From Halomonas korlensis (GTDB lineage: Bacteria > Pseudomonadota > Gammaproteobacteria > Pseudomonadales > Halomonadaceae), in NCBI RefSeq assembly GCF_900116705.1, contig NZ_FPBP01000007.1, positions 62,001 to 126,000 on the forward strand: a stretch of 64,000 nucleotides of DNA. The letters run 5' to 3'. This document shows positions 35,220 through 44,927 of the stretch, one piece after another. Within the stretch, counting starts at the first letter, position 1. Each line of letters opens with the position of its first letter. The translations under genes were made by a program, and so were the position numbers. The notes beneath the pieces are model-generated. The model was not told the origin of the DNA. It did not search any database and saw nothing but the letters and a program-made list of their open reading frames with translations.

Positions 35220-36368
35220 CTACTTATCGCTATTGCGTAGCAGTAGGTTGACGCTGTCAGCTTGATAGCCACCGCTCAACGACGGCTCGGTCATCCAGTG
35301 ACTCAGTCTGGGGCCAGGGCTCAAGAGTGGCGTGTACGGCAGTCCTGTTGTCACGCCAGAGAACAACAGCTTGAGCATCCAGTCGTGACGTGCCGTTAGA
35401 TGGGTGCCAAGGATTGTGGCCTTGACAAAGCGACGGGAAACCTTGACCTGTTGCCCGCTGCTGTAAGCCGATCGGGCTTTTATCCGCCGTAATGTGAGAA
35501 CAGCAAGACCAATGGCCCACAGGCAGAAGCGCCGGATCCCCGTTTCTTGAGGCGGAATCAACAGGGTGTAGCGAAAAGCGTTATGCAAATGACCATGTGC
35601 CACCCCTACCATATAGCGTAATGCTGCTACGAACGCCTTGTCGCCGCCCCCCGGGGTGATAGCGTCCACCTTGAGACCCAACTCCTCGAACTCTTTGCGG
35701 GGCAACCAGCAGACTCCTTGTCGCCTATCTTCCCAAAGGTCCTTGAGGATATTGGTGAGCTGCAAGCCTTCACCGAATGAAGGCGCGAGAGTCAGCATGT
35801 CGGCGCGCTTTTCGTCTATCTCATCGGAGTACTGGCAGAACAATTCTGTCAGCATTTCGCCAACGACACCTGCGACGTAATAGCAATACCGGTCTACTTC
35901 TCTCTGGTCTGCCAGACCCTCAAGGCTGGCATTGCCCTGATAGGAGCCCATGCCTTGACACATGATGCTTACACATTTCAACAACACCTGCCGTTGCGAT
36001 GCTGAAAATCGATGTGTGTTGCAGACGATCAAGGGAGCATTGGCTATCAACTCGCGCTCACTCGACGAAGTGGCTCTCGAGAGTAGTGGCGTGAGCTGCT
36101 TGGCGAAATTCTGCGGCTTCTCCTCCCCTCTTAGCACTGCCAAAAATTGCTCATGAAAGATGACCTTCTGTAGTGCAGATAGCTCAGGCTCATCTTCTAT
36201 CGTATCCGCAATTCGGCAAAGCAGGTAAGCATTGGTGACCACCTTGCGCAGATCGCCTGGCAGCTGCGGTATGGTGAGGGCGAAGCTTCGGGACACGCCG
36301 GGAAGAATCTTTTCCTGGTAGGCTTCTGCCTCCGTGCTCCCGGGACCCGTTGAAGTTAAATTAGCCAT
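35220..36368 (-). CDS. Squalene/phytoene synthase family protein, squalene-synthase-like
   Basis: This 382-aa head-to-head prenyl synthase has two Asp-rich motifs: CRIADTIEDEP (near residue 53) and ILKDLWEDRRQGVCWLP (near 205). GVSRSFALTIPQLPGDLR opens the fold and CYYVAGVVGEMLTELF is motif III. Length and the second motif favour farnesyl-diphosphate farnesyltransferase (squalene synthase) over CrtB. It likely condenses two FPP. No cyclase, desaturase or oxidase lies nearby, so the end product is unknown. Composition is lower in GC than the flanks. Confidence 0.85.
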   Translation of the reverse strand: MANLTSTGPGSTEAEAYQEKILPGVSRSFALTIPQLPGDLRKVVTNAYLLCRIADTIEDEPELSALQKVIFHEQFLAVLRGEEKPQNFAKQLTPLLSRATSSSERELIANAPLIVCNTHRFSASQRQVLLKCVSIMCQGMGSYQGNASLEGLADQREVDRYCYYVAGVVGEMLTELFCQYSDEIDEKRADMLTLAPSFGEGLQLTNILKDLWEDRRQGVCWLPRKEFEELGLKVDAITPGGGDKAFVAALRYMVGVAHGHLHNAFRYTLLIPPQETGIRRFCLWAIGLAVLTLRRIKARSAYSSGQQVKVSRRFVKATILGTHLTARHDWMLKLLFSGVTTGLPYTPLLSPGPRLSHWMTEPSLSGGYQADSVNLLLRNSDK

Positions 36369-36517
36369 AGCGGAACACCGGTCTTGATAGCGGTTGGTAA
36401 CATTAACCGGCTCTTTCCTCCTACTATAAACTTTGCTTAGGGAGAGAGGCCCGACTGATCATACCAAGGGATTGAATCATTCACTCGCTTTTATGGCTCC
36501 GTGCCGGATACGACATC

Positions 36518-36700
36518 CTGGGTCAGGTGGAGCCGTAACTAGATGATAATCCATGATGCAATGCCAAAGCGTTTATTGGAATTAATGCCCTGAGCTTCGC
36601 AGAAGGGGTGGCGTTTTTCCCTAGCCGCTTGAGACATCCCGATGCCCGTCATTTTGGTGATGTTCTTCCTGCTCAGCCCGCTGGGCCGGGCTGATTCAAC
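36518..36700. pseudogene. Decayed duplicate of the lysR/sbtA divergent start region
   Basis: Bases 36518-36535 are identical to 18 bases inside the LysR HTH region (33358-33375). A 107-base stretch is then missing, and from 36543 the sequence follows 33484 onward, through the intergenic region and into the SbtA start (MPVILVMFFLLSP beside MPDIVVMFFLLGL). The reading frame is lost within about 20 codons. Orientation is the same as the intact pair, so idi and the squalene-synthase-like gene lie between an intact copy and a remnant. Confidence 0.8.
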
Positions 36701-36781
36701 ATCGCCCCACCGGATCCCTTCTCATCGGGACGCTTTCTTCCTGCGCCCTTTTGACTTTCGTCGCACGCCTAGAAGCTGCAC

Positions 36782-36797
36782 TTTACGTTAACGTCAA
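36782..36797. promoter_or_regulatory. Palindrome in the liuABCD promoter, candidate LiuR operator
   Basis: TTTACGTTAACGTCAA is palindromic but for one pair and lies about 105 bases before liuA. LiuR, a MerR-family repressor, controls liu operons in many proteobacteria; no liuR gene is in the window, so the assignment is inference. Confidence 0.4.
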
Positions 36798-36900
36798 CCT
36801 CGCATAGTCTTGTGCCATCTGCCATTTTGATGACATCTGTTCGCCTGTTACGTCACTGCCCCAAGCAGTGACGCTTTACCTGACAAGACGGGAGCCCGCC

Positions 36901-38070
36901 ATGCATTCGCTCTACCAACCCCTCGACTTCGGCCTCGATGACGAACTCAACATGCTGCGCGATCAGGTCAATGCCTTCGCCCGTGATGAGATCGCGCCGC
37001 GCGCCGCCGAGATCGATGAGAAGAACGAATTCCCCAACGATCTGTGGCGCAAGTTCGGCGACATGGGCCTGCTCGGCATCACCGTGCCGGACGAGGACGG
37101 CGGCAGTGGCATGGGTTACCTGGCGCACTGCATCGCGCTGGAAGAGATTTCGCGGGCCAGCGCCTCGGTGGGTCTGTCCTATGGCGCCCACTCCAATCTC
37201 TGCGTCAACCAGCTCAAGATCAACGCCACCGCCGAGCAGAAGGCCAAGTACCTGCCCAAGCTGATCAGCGGCGAGCATGTCGGTGCGCTGGCGATGTCCG
37301 AGCCCGGCGCCGGCTCCGATGTGGTGTCGATGAAGCTCAAGGCCGAGAAGCGCGGCGACCGCTACGTGCTCAACGGCAACAAGATGTGGATCACCAACGG
37401 CCCCGATGCCCACGTGCTGGTGGTCTACGCCAAGACCGACCCCGCGGCCGGCTCCAAGGGCATTACCGCCTTCATCATCGAGAAGGACTTTCCAGGTTTC
37501 TCCACCGCCCAGAAGCTCGACAAGCTCGGCATGCGCGGCTCCAACACCTGCGAGCTGGTGTTCCAGGACTGCGAAGTGCCGGAAGAGAACGTGCTCGGCG
37601 ACGTCGGCAAGGGCGTGCGGGTGCTGATGAGTGGCCTGGACTACGAGCGCACCGTGCTCGCCGCCGGCTCCATCGGCATCATGCAGGCCGCCATGGATGT
37701 CGTGGTGCCCTACCTGCACGAGCGCAAGCAGTTCGACCAGCCCATCGGCGAGTTCCAGTTGGTACAAGGCAAGGTCGCCGACATGGCGACCACCCTCAAC
37801 GCCTGCCGCGCCTACCTCTACGCCGTGGCTGCCGCCTGCGACCGCGGCCAGGTCTCGCGCAAGGACGCCGCCGGGGTGATTCTCTATGCTTCCGAGAAGG
37901 CAACCCAGGTGGCGCTCGATGCCATCCAGCTGCTTGGCGGCAATGGCTACATCAACGAGTACCCGACCGGACGCCTGCTGCGCGACGCCAAGCTCTACGA
38001 GATCGGTGCCGGCACCAGCGAGATCCGCCGCATGCTGATCGGGCGTGAGATCTTCAACGAATCCAAGTAA
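36901..38070 (+). CDS. liuA: Isovaleryl-CoA dehydrogenase
   Basis: This 389-aa acyl-CoA dehydrogenase is FAD-dependent and oxidises isovaleryl-CoA to 3-methylcrotonyl-CoA in leucine catabolism. [16 protein letters not shown] and [20 protein letters not shown] are the flavin and substrate signatures. [21 protein letters not shown] holds the isovaleryl-CoA-type catalytic Glu region. [36 protein letters not shown] is the C-terminal signature. ATG chosen at 36901 over an in-frame start at 36868 because GGGAG precedes it. First gene of liuABCD. Confidence 0.95.
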   Translation: MHSLYQPLDFGLDDELNMLRDQVNAFARDEIAPRAAEIDEKNEFPNDLWRKFGDMGLLGITVPDEDGGSGMGYLAHCIALEEISRASASVGLSYGAHSNLCVNQLKINATAEQKAKYLPKLISGEHVGALAMSEPGAGSDVVSMKLKAEKRGDRYVLNGNKMWITNGPDAHVLVVYAKTDPAAGSKGITAFIIEKDFPGFSTAQKLDKLGMRGSNTCELVFQDCEVPEENVLGDVGKGVRVLMSGLDYERTVLAAGSIGIMQAAMDVVVPYLHERKQFDQPIGEFQLVQGKVADMATTLNACRAYLYAVAAACDRGQVSRKDAAGVILYASEKATQVALDAIQLLGGNGYINEYPTGRLLRDAKLYEIGAGTSEIRRMLIGREIFNESK

Positions 38071-38082
38071 GGGCGAGCGTAC

Positions 38083-39690
<1,608 letters not shown>

Positions 39691-39697
39691 GGTCGAC

Positions 39698-40525
39698 ATG
39701 ACACAGACTTTTTCGAACCTGAACATCGACAATCGCGGCGTCGCCCGGCTGATGCTGAATCGCCCCGAGGTGCACAACGCCTTCGACGATCACCTGATCG
39801 CCGAACTCAATGCCCATCTCGAGCGGCTACACGAGGCCGCCGAAAAGGGCGAGGTGCGCGCCATGGTGCTGGGTTCCGAGGGCAAGAGCTTCTCCGCCGG
39901 CGCCGACCTCAAGTGGATGCAGCGCATGGTCGAGTACGATATCGAGGACAACCTGGCGGATTCGCGCAAGCTCTCGGCGTTGATGCACGGCATCGACACC
40001 CTGCCCTGCCCCACGCTGTGCCGCGTGCAGGGCGCGGCCTTCGGCGGCGCCGTAGGCCTGGCCGCCTGCTGCGATATCGTCATCGCCTCCGACCAGGCCA
40101 GGTTCTGCCTCTCCGAGGTCAAGATCGGCCTGTCGCCTGCGGTGATCAGCCCCTACGTGCAGCGAGCCATTGGCGCCCGCCAGATGCGCCGCTACGCGCT
40201 GACCGCCGAGGTGATGGACGCCACCACCAGCCTCGCCCTGGGCCTGGTCCATCAGGTGTTCGGTCATGACGATCTCGACGAGGCCATCGACGCCATGCTC
40301 GGCCGGCTGCTGGCCGGCTCGCCCCAGGCCCAGCGCGCGACCAAGGCACTGCTCGCCACGGTGGCGCGTGAACCCGACAGCCAGACCACCCGCGACCACA
40401 CCTGCCGCGTCATCAGCGAGCTGCGCGTGAGCCCCGAGGGCCAGGAGGGGTTGGCCAGTTTCTTCGACAAGCGCCGCCCCGCCTGGGCCGCCGAATCCCC
40501 TTCGACCACGGAGCGCCGCTCATGA
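39698..40525 (+). CDS. liuC: Methylglutaconyl-CoA hydratase
   Basis: The protein is 275 aa from the ATG at 39698, a crotonase-fold hydratase converting 3-methylglutaconyl-CoA to HMG-CoA. FSAGADLKWMQRM (near residue 66) and CRVQGAAFGGAVGLAACCDIVIA (near 107) form the oxyanion hole; SEVKIGLSPAVISPYV carries the catalytic Glu region. The next gene starts within its stop (ATGA). Confidence 0.95.
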   Translation: MTQTFSNLNIDNRGVARLMLNRPEVHNAFDDHLIAELNAHLERLHEAAEKGEVRAMVLGSEGKSFSAGADLKWMQRMVEYDIEDNLADSRKLSALMHGIDTLPCPTLCRVQGAAFGGAVGLAACCDIVIASDQARFCLSEVKIGLSPAVISPYVQRAIGARQMRRYALTAEVMDATTSLALGLVHQVFGHDDLDEAIDAMLGRLLAGSPQAQRATKALLATVAREPDSQTTRDHTCRVISELRVSPEGQEGLASFFDKRRPAWAAESPSTTERRS

Positions 40526-42573
40526 CCCCGACGCCAGACCCCCGCGCTCAGCGCTTCGACACCCTGCTGGTCGCCAACCGCGGCGAGATCGCCTGTCGCG
40601 TAATGCGCACCGCGCGCGCCATGGGCCTGCGTACCGTGGCCGTCTACTCGGATGCCGACGCCAGCGCCCGCCACGTGCGCGAGGCCGACGAGGCCGTGCG
40701 CCTCGGGCCGGCGGCCGCCCGCGAGAGCTACCTCAAGATCGACGCGGTGGTGGAAGCCGCCCAGCGCACCGGCGCCGGCGCCATCCATCCCGGCTACGGC
40801 TTTCTCTCCGAGAACGGCGCCTTCGTCGAGGCCCTGGACAAGGCCGGCATCGCCTTCGTCGGCCCGCCCGCCTCGGCGATTGCCGCCATGGGCGACAAGT
40901 CCGCCGCCAAGGCGCGCATGGCCAATGCCGGCGTGCCGCTGGTGCCGGGCTACCACGGCAACGACCAGGACGACACCCTGCTGCGCCGCGAGGCCGACAA
41001 CATCGGCTATCCGGTATTGCTCAAGGCCAGCGCCGGCGGTGGCGGCAAGGGCATGCGCGTGGTGGAAAGCGGTGAGAACTTCCAGGCCGCCCTCGAGGGC
41101 TGTCGCCGTGAGTCCCAGGCCGCCTTCGGCGACCAGCGCATGCTGATCGAGAAGTACCTGACCCAGCCGCGCCACGTCGAGGTGCAGGTGTTCTGCGATG
41201 GCCACGGCAACGGCGTCTACCTGTTCGAACGCGATTGCTCGGTGCAGCGCCGCCATCAGAAGGTGCTGGAAGAAGCCCCCGCCCCGGGCATGACCGCCCC
41301 GCTTCGCCGCGAGATGGGCGAGGCCGCGGTACGCGCCGCCAAGGAGATCGGCTACGTGGGTGCCGGGACGGTGGAATTCCTACTGGACGCGGATGGTTCT
41401 TTCTACTTTATGGAGATGAACACCCGCCTGCAGGTCGAGCATCCGGTCACCGAGATGATCACCGGCCAGGACCTGGTCGAATGGCAGCTGCGCGTGGCCA
41501 TGGGCGAGCCACTGCCCTGCGCCCAGGAAGAGTTGACCATCACCGGCCACAGCTTCGAGGCGCGCCTCTACGCCGAGGACCCGGAGCAGGACTTCCTACC
41601 CGCCACCGGCACGCTCACGCGCTTCGCCATGGACCTCGAGGGCGCCGGGCTCGACCCCGAACGGGTACGTCTGGACAGCGGCGTGGAAACCGGCGATGCG
41701 GTGTCGATGCACTACGACCCGATGCTCGCCAAGCTGATCGTCCATGGGGACGACCGTGCCCAGGCGCTGGCCACCCTCAACCGCGCGCTGGCGGCACTCG
41801 ACGTGCAGGGCGTGGTCACCAACCGCGCCTTCCTGCAGCGGCTCGCCACCCACCCGGGCTTCCGCGACGCCGAACTCGACACGCGTTTTATCGAGCGCCA
41901 CGACACCACACTGTTCGCCCCGCGCGTCTACCGCCTCGAGGACTATGCCAGCGCCGCGCTGGTCGGCCTCAACCAGCTGGCCAGCGAATGCGAAAGTGAC
42001 TCGCCCTGGGACCGCCACGATGGCTTTCGCCTCAATGCCCCGCATACCATCCGCATCGCCCTGTGCGACCCCGCGCATGCCCAGGACGAGGACGATTCCG
42101 AGGCCGTGGTGGTGGTCGAAGGCGCCCGCGAACGCGACGACGCGCTATGGACGCTGACCATCGGCGGCGAAACCCTGACCGCCTCGCTCCAGCCACTGGC
42201 TGGCGACGCCGTGGCGGTCACGCTCAACGGCCACCGCCGCCGCCTGCAGGCACGACGCGACGGCAACGTCGTCGTCATGGTCGACCCGCGCGGCGAGACG
42301 CGCCTGTTCTGGCGGCGCATCGATGCCATCGACCACGGCCACCACGAGGCCGAATCGACCCTCACCGCGCCGATGCACGGCACGGTAGTGGCGCTGCTGG
42401 TCGAACCCGGCGTGCAGGTCGAGAAAGGCATTCCGCTGATGGTCATGGAAGCCATGAAGATGGAGCACACCATGAGCGCCCCGGCCGATGGCCACGTCGA
42501 GAGCTTTCACTTCCAGGCCGGCGATACGGTGGGCCAAGGCGATGTGCTGCTGGAATTCGCCATCAAGGAGTGA
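40522..42573 (+). CDS. liuD: Methylcrotonoyl-CoA carboxylase, biotin-carboxylase/carrier (alpha) subunit
   Basis: This 683-aa protein has an N-terminal biotin carboxylase (LLVANRGEIACRVMRTARAMG; ATP-grasp loop ASAGGGGKGMRVV near 172; EMNTRLQVEHPVTEMITG near 298). The C-terminal biotinyl domain has VMEAMKMEHTMSAPADG, the lysine being the biotin site. A hairpin lies 12 bases after the stop, ending liuABCD. Confidence 0.96.
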   Translation: MTPTPDPRAQRFDTLLVANRGEIACRVMRTARAMGLRTVAVYSDADASARHVREADEAVRLGPAAARESYLKIDAVVEAAQRTGAGAIHPGYGFLSENGAFVEALDKAGIAFVGPPASAIAAMGDKSAAKARMANAGVPLVPGYHGNDQDDTLLRREADNIGYPVLLKASAGGGGKGMRVVESGENFQAALEGCRRESQAAFGDQRMLIEKYLTQPRHVEVQVFCDGHGNGVYLFERDCSVQRRHQKVLEEAPAPGMTAPLRREMGEAAVRAAKEIGYVGAGTVEFLLDADGSFYFMEMNTRLQVEHPVTEMITGQDLVEWQLRVAMGEPLPCAQEELTITGHSFEARLYAEDPEQDFLPATGTLTRFAMDLEGAGLDPERVRLDSGVETGDAVSMHYDPMLAKLIVHGDDRAQALATLNRALAALDVQGVVTNRAFLQRLATHPGFRDAELDTRFIERHDTTLFAPRVYRLEDYASAALVGLNQLASECESDSPWDRHDGFRLNAPHTIRIALCDPAHAQDEDDSEAVVVVEGARERDDALWTLTIGGETLTASLQPLAGDAVAVTLNGHRRRLQARRDGNVVVMVDPRGETRLFWRRIDAIDHGHHEAESTLTAPMHGTVVALLVEPGVQVEKGIPLMVMEAMKMEHTMSAPADGHVESFHFQAGDTVGQGDVLLEFAIKE

Positions 42574-42584
42574 AATAAACTATA

Positions 42585-42609
42585 AGGAGCGCAGAACATC
42601 TGCGCTCCT
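42585..42609 (+). terminator. Hairpin after liuD
   Basis: A perfect 11-bp stem (AGGAGCGCAGA / TCTGCGCTCCT) with an ACA loop is followed by an AT-rich stretch with few Ts in a row. Likely terminator or processing stem. Confidence 0.65.
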
Positions 42610-42676
42610 ATATTAACCATGCGGGTTTGCCCGACTCGTGAGGCGCGCGAAATATCCAACCTCAAAGGAGTGAGGC

Positions 42677-43723
42677 ATGCCGCCACCCAGCAGCGATCCG
42701 CCCTATCATGTTTACGCTCGCAAGGTATGGATAGCCGTAGGTATTGTCGGCTCGGTCATGCTGTTGGCGTGGTTTGTATGGTCGGGGCTCGAGATCATCT
42801 TGATGAGCATGATTGGGCTATTGCTCGCGCTGTTCCTGTACCTGCCGGCGAATTTCATTCATCGCCACAGCTTTCTTGGCTATCGTTGGGCCCTGGTCGT
42901 TGTGCTGTTGCTCATCATTACCTTGATGACACTGTTTGGCCTCAACTTTTCGTCAAACATTGCCCAGCAATCCCAACAGTTCACCGAGATTATTCCTGGG
43001 TCGCTGGATGCGCTGGAAAACCGCATTCGTGACTGGCCCATGGGGGACCAGTTCCTCCGCGAGATGGAAGACGGCCAATCGATACGAGGGGCGCTCGGCG
43101 ATTTCATCTTCAGGGTGACGTCAATATTTTCCACCACGTTCGGGGCGCTGACCAACCTGATCGTCATCCTCTTCGTCGGGCTATACGTAGCCTTCGAACC
43201 CTGGACATACCGCCGTGGATTGGTGCGGCTCGTGTTCCCAAAGCACCGCGATGCTGCCTCAAACCTGTTGGCCGCCATCTACGACAAGATGAGCTGGTGG
43301 TTGCTGGGAAGGCTCGTATCGATGCTGATCATCGGTGTGATAACGGGGGTCGGCCTCTGGATCATCGGCATACCCTTGGCCCTCTCCCTCGGGTTGCTGG
43401 CAGGCGCCCTGGCGTTCATTCCTTACCTTGGCCCGATACTCTCGGCCATTCCCGCCCTGCTGGTTGGCTTCACTGTCGGCTATGCGGCGCTTTTGTACGT
43501 CGCCATGCTGTTTGTCATGGTGCAATTTATTGAAAGCTACCTTGTGACGCCGTACATCCAGAAGAAGGCGGTCCAGATTCCCCCTGCCCTGCTGATCGTC
43601 GTGCAGTTCTGGCTAAGCTTGATCGGCGGCTTGTTGGGTCTACTCCTCGCAGGGCCGCTCACTGTCCTGGTGATGGTCATTGTCGACCGGGTATATATTA
43701 ACGGCTGGCTGCAGAAGGAATGA
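42677..43723 (+). CDS. AI-2E/PerM-family membrane transporter
   Basis: This 348-aa polytopic protein has the family's N-terminal helix pair, a soluble amphipathic stretch (about 95-145) and the C-terminal LGPILSAIPALLVGFTVGYAALLYVAMLFVMVQFIESYLVTPYIQKKAVQIPPALL region characteristic of AI-2E/PerM proteins. Members export AI-2 or act as Na+/H+ antiporters; which applies here is unknown. AAGGAG lies upstream. It sits between liuD and liuE, interrupting the liu set, and looks unrelated to leucine breakdown. Confidence 0.85.
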   Translation: MPPPSSDPPYHVYARKVWIAVGIVGSVMLLAWFVWSGLEIILMSMIGLLLALFLYLPANFIHRHSFLGYRWALVVVLLLIITLMTLFGLNFSSNIAQQSQQFTEIIPGSLDALENRIRDWPMGDQFLREMEDGQSIRGALGDFIFRVTSIFSTTFGALTNLIVILFVGLYVAFEPWTYRRGLVRLVFPKHRDAASNLLAAIYDKMSWWLLGRLVSMLIIGVITGVGLWIIGIPLALSLGLLAGALAFIPYLGPILSAIPALLVGFTVGYAALLYVAMLFVMVQFIESYLVTPYIQKKAVQIPPALLIVVQFWLSLIGGLLGLLLAGPLTVLVMVIVDRVYINGWLQKE

Positions 43724-43872
43724 TATTTCGCTTGTCTCAGTACCCGGCAATGTCAGACAAGACGATGCAGGAGCCCAGTTGGCGGAGCGTCAGGCGGGTA
43801 TCCGGTGACAACGGATAAGCAAGTCGTAGAAGCCAATTTCACCAGCCAATCACCACTTCGCAGGAGGCATCC

Positions 43873-44772
43873 ATGGCATTCCCAACAACCGTTCGCCTGG
43901 TCGAGGTCGGCCCGCGCGACGGACTGCAGAACGAACCCAACCCGATCGATACGGCCACCAAGCTCGAGCTGATCGACCGCCTGGGCGCGGCCGGCATCCG
44001 TTATATCGAGGCCGCCAGCTTCGTCTCGCCCAAGTGGGTGCCGCAGATGGCCGACCATCGCGAGGTGATGACCTGCCTCAAGCGCCGCGACAGCGTGACC
44101 TACGCCGCCCTCACTCCCAACCTCAAGGGGCTGGAAGCGGCGCTGGAGTGCGGCGTCGAGGAAGTCGCGGTATTTGGCGCCGCCTCCGAGGCCTTCTCTC
44201 AGAAGAACATCAACTGTTCGGTGAGTGAGTCGCTCGAACGCTTCGCTCCGGTGCTGGAGCGTGCCAAGGAAGCCAACGTGCGGGTGCGTGGTTATGTTTC
44301 CTGCGTGCTGGGCTGCCCCTACGAAGGCGAGATCGCCCCCGCCAAGGTCGCCGAGGTCTCAAAGGCGCTGTATGAGATGGGCTGCTACGAGGTCTCGCTC
44401 GGCGACACCATCGGCACCGGCACCCCGCTAAAGGCCAAGCGGATGGTCGAAGCCGTGAACCGCGACATCCCAATGACCCAGCTCGCCGCCCACTTCCACG
44501 ACACCTACGGCCAGGCGCTGGCCAACCTCTACGCGGTGCTGGAGGAAGGCATCGCGGTGGTGGACAGCTCCGTGGCCGGCCTCGGCGGCTGCCCCTATGC
44601 CAAGGGCGCCTCCGGTAACGTGGCAAGCGAAGACGTGGTCTACCTGCTTGACGGCCTCGGCATCGAGACCGGCATCGACCTGAACGCCCTGGCCGCCACC
44701 GGCACCTGGATCACCCAGACCATCGGCCGGCCCAACCGCTCCAAGGTAGGGGTAGCGTTGGCTGCGAAGTAA
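43873..44772 (+). CDS. liuE: Hydroxymethylglutaryl-CoA lyase
   Basis: This 299-aa DRE-TIM metallolyase cleaves HMG-CoA to acetoacetate and acetyl-CoA, the last step of leucine catabolism. VGPRDGLQNEPNPI (near residue 12) has the catalytic Arg-Asp. YVSCVLGCPYEGEIAP and the C-terminal DSSVAGLGGCPYAKGASGNVASEDVVYLL carry the lyase signature with the catalytic cysteine. CAGGAGG precedes the ATG. Its 3' end and terminator recur in decayed form at 53426-53813. Confidence 0.96.
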   Translation: MAFPTTVRLVEVGPRDGLQNEPNPIDTATKLELIDRLGAAGIRYIEAASFVSPKWVPQMADHREVMTCLKRRDSVTYAALTPNLKGLEAALECGVEEVAVFGAASEAFSQKNINCSVSESLERFAPVLERAKEANVRVRGYVSCVLGCPYEGEIAPAKVAEVSKALYEMGCYEVSLGDTIGTGTPLKAKRMVEAVNRDIPMTQLAAHFHDTYGQALANLYAVLEEGIAVVDSSVAGLGGCPYAKGASGNVASEDVVYLLDGLGIETGIDLNALAATGTWITQTIGRPNRSKVGVALAAK

Positions 44773-44789
44773 ATGCAGCGCCAAAACAG

Positions 44790-44826
44790 AAAAGCCCCGA
44801 GCCAGATGACTGACTCGGGGGCTTTT
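44790..44826 (+). terminator. liuE terminator (copy A), abutting an integron attC
   Basis: The stem AAAAGCCCCGAG / CTCGGGGGCTTTT, with one bulge, and a TTTT tail lie 18 bases after the liuE stop. Related hairpins occur at 49884, 51550 and 53781. The attC of array A begins 20 bases further on. Confidence 0.85.
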
Positions 44827-44846
44827 GGGTTTCGTTTGTTATGTTC

Positions 44847-44927
44847 ATTTAACGCCAGCCGTAACCGGCGCATTTGTAGTGAGCGCAGCGAACGAAAAAT
44901 GCGTCCGCGTTTATGGCTTTGTTAGGC
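44847..44927 (-). repeat. Integron attC site A4 (81 bp)
   Basis: On the minus strand the site starts GCCTAAC (44927-44921, perfect RYYYAAC) and ends GTTAAAT (44853-44847, perfect GTTRRRY). In between, GCCATAAACGCGGACGCATTT can pair with a segment containing GCGCC-GGTTACGGC, the imperfect inverted repeat of attC sites. The pentapeptide gene's TAA (44924-44922) lies inside the site, as in typical cassettes. Confidence 0.88.

Larger units (their letters stand above)
36369..36900. other. Gene-free stretch: decayed lysR/sbtA copy and liu promoter
   Basis: These 532 bases have no intact gene. They contain the 5' region of the squalene-synthase-like gene, the lysR/sbtA remnant (36518-36700), and the promoter region of liuABCD with a palindrome at 36782-36797. 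Confidence 0.7.
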
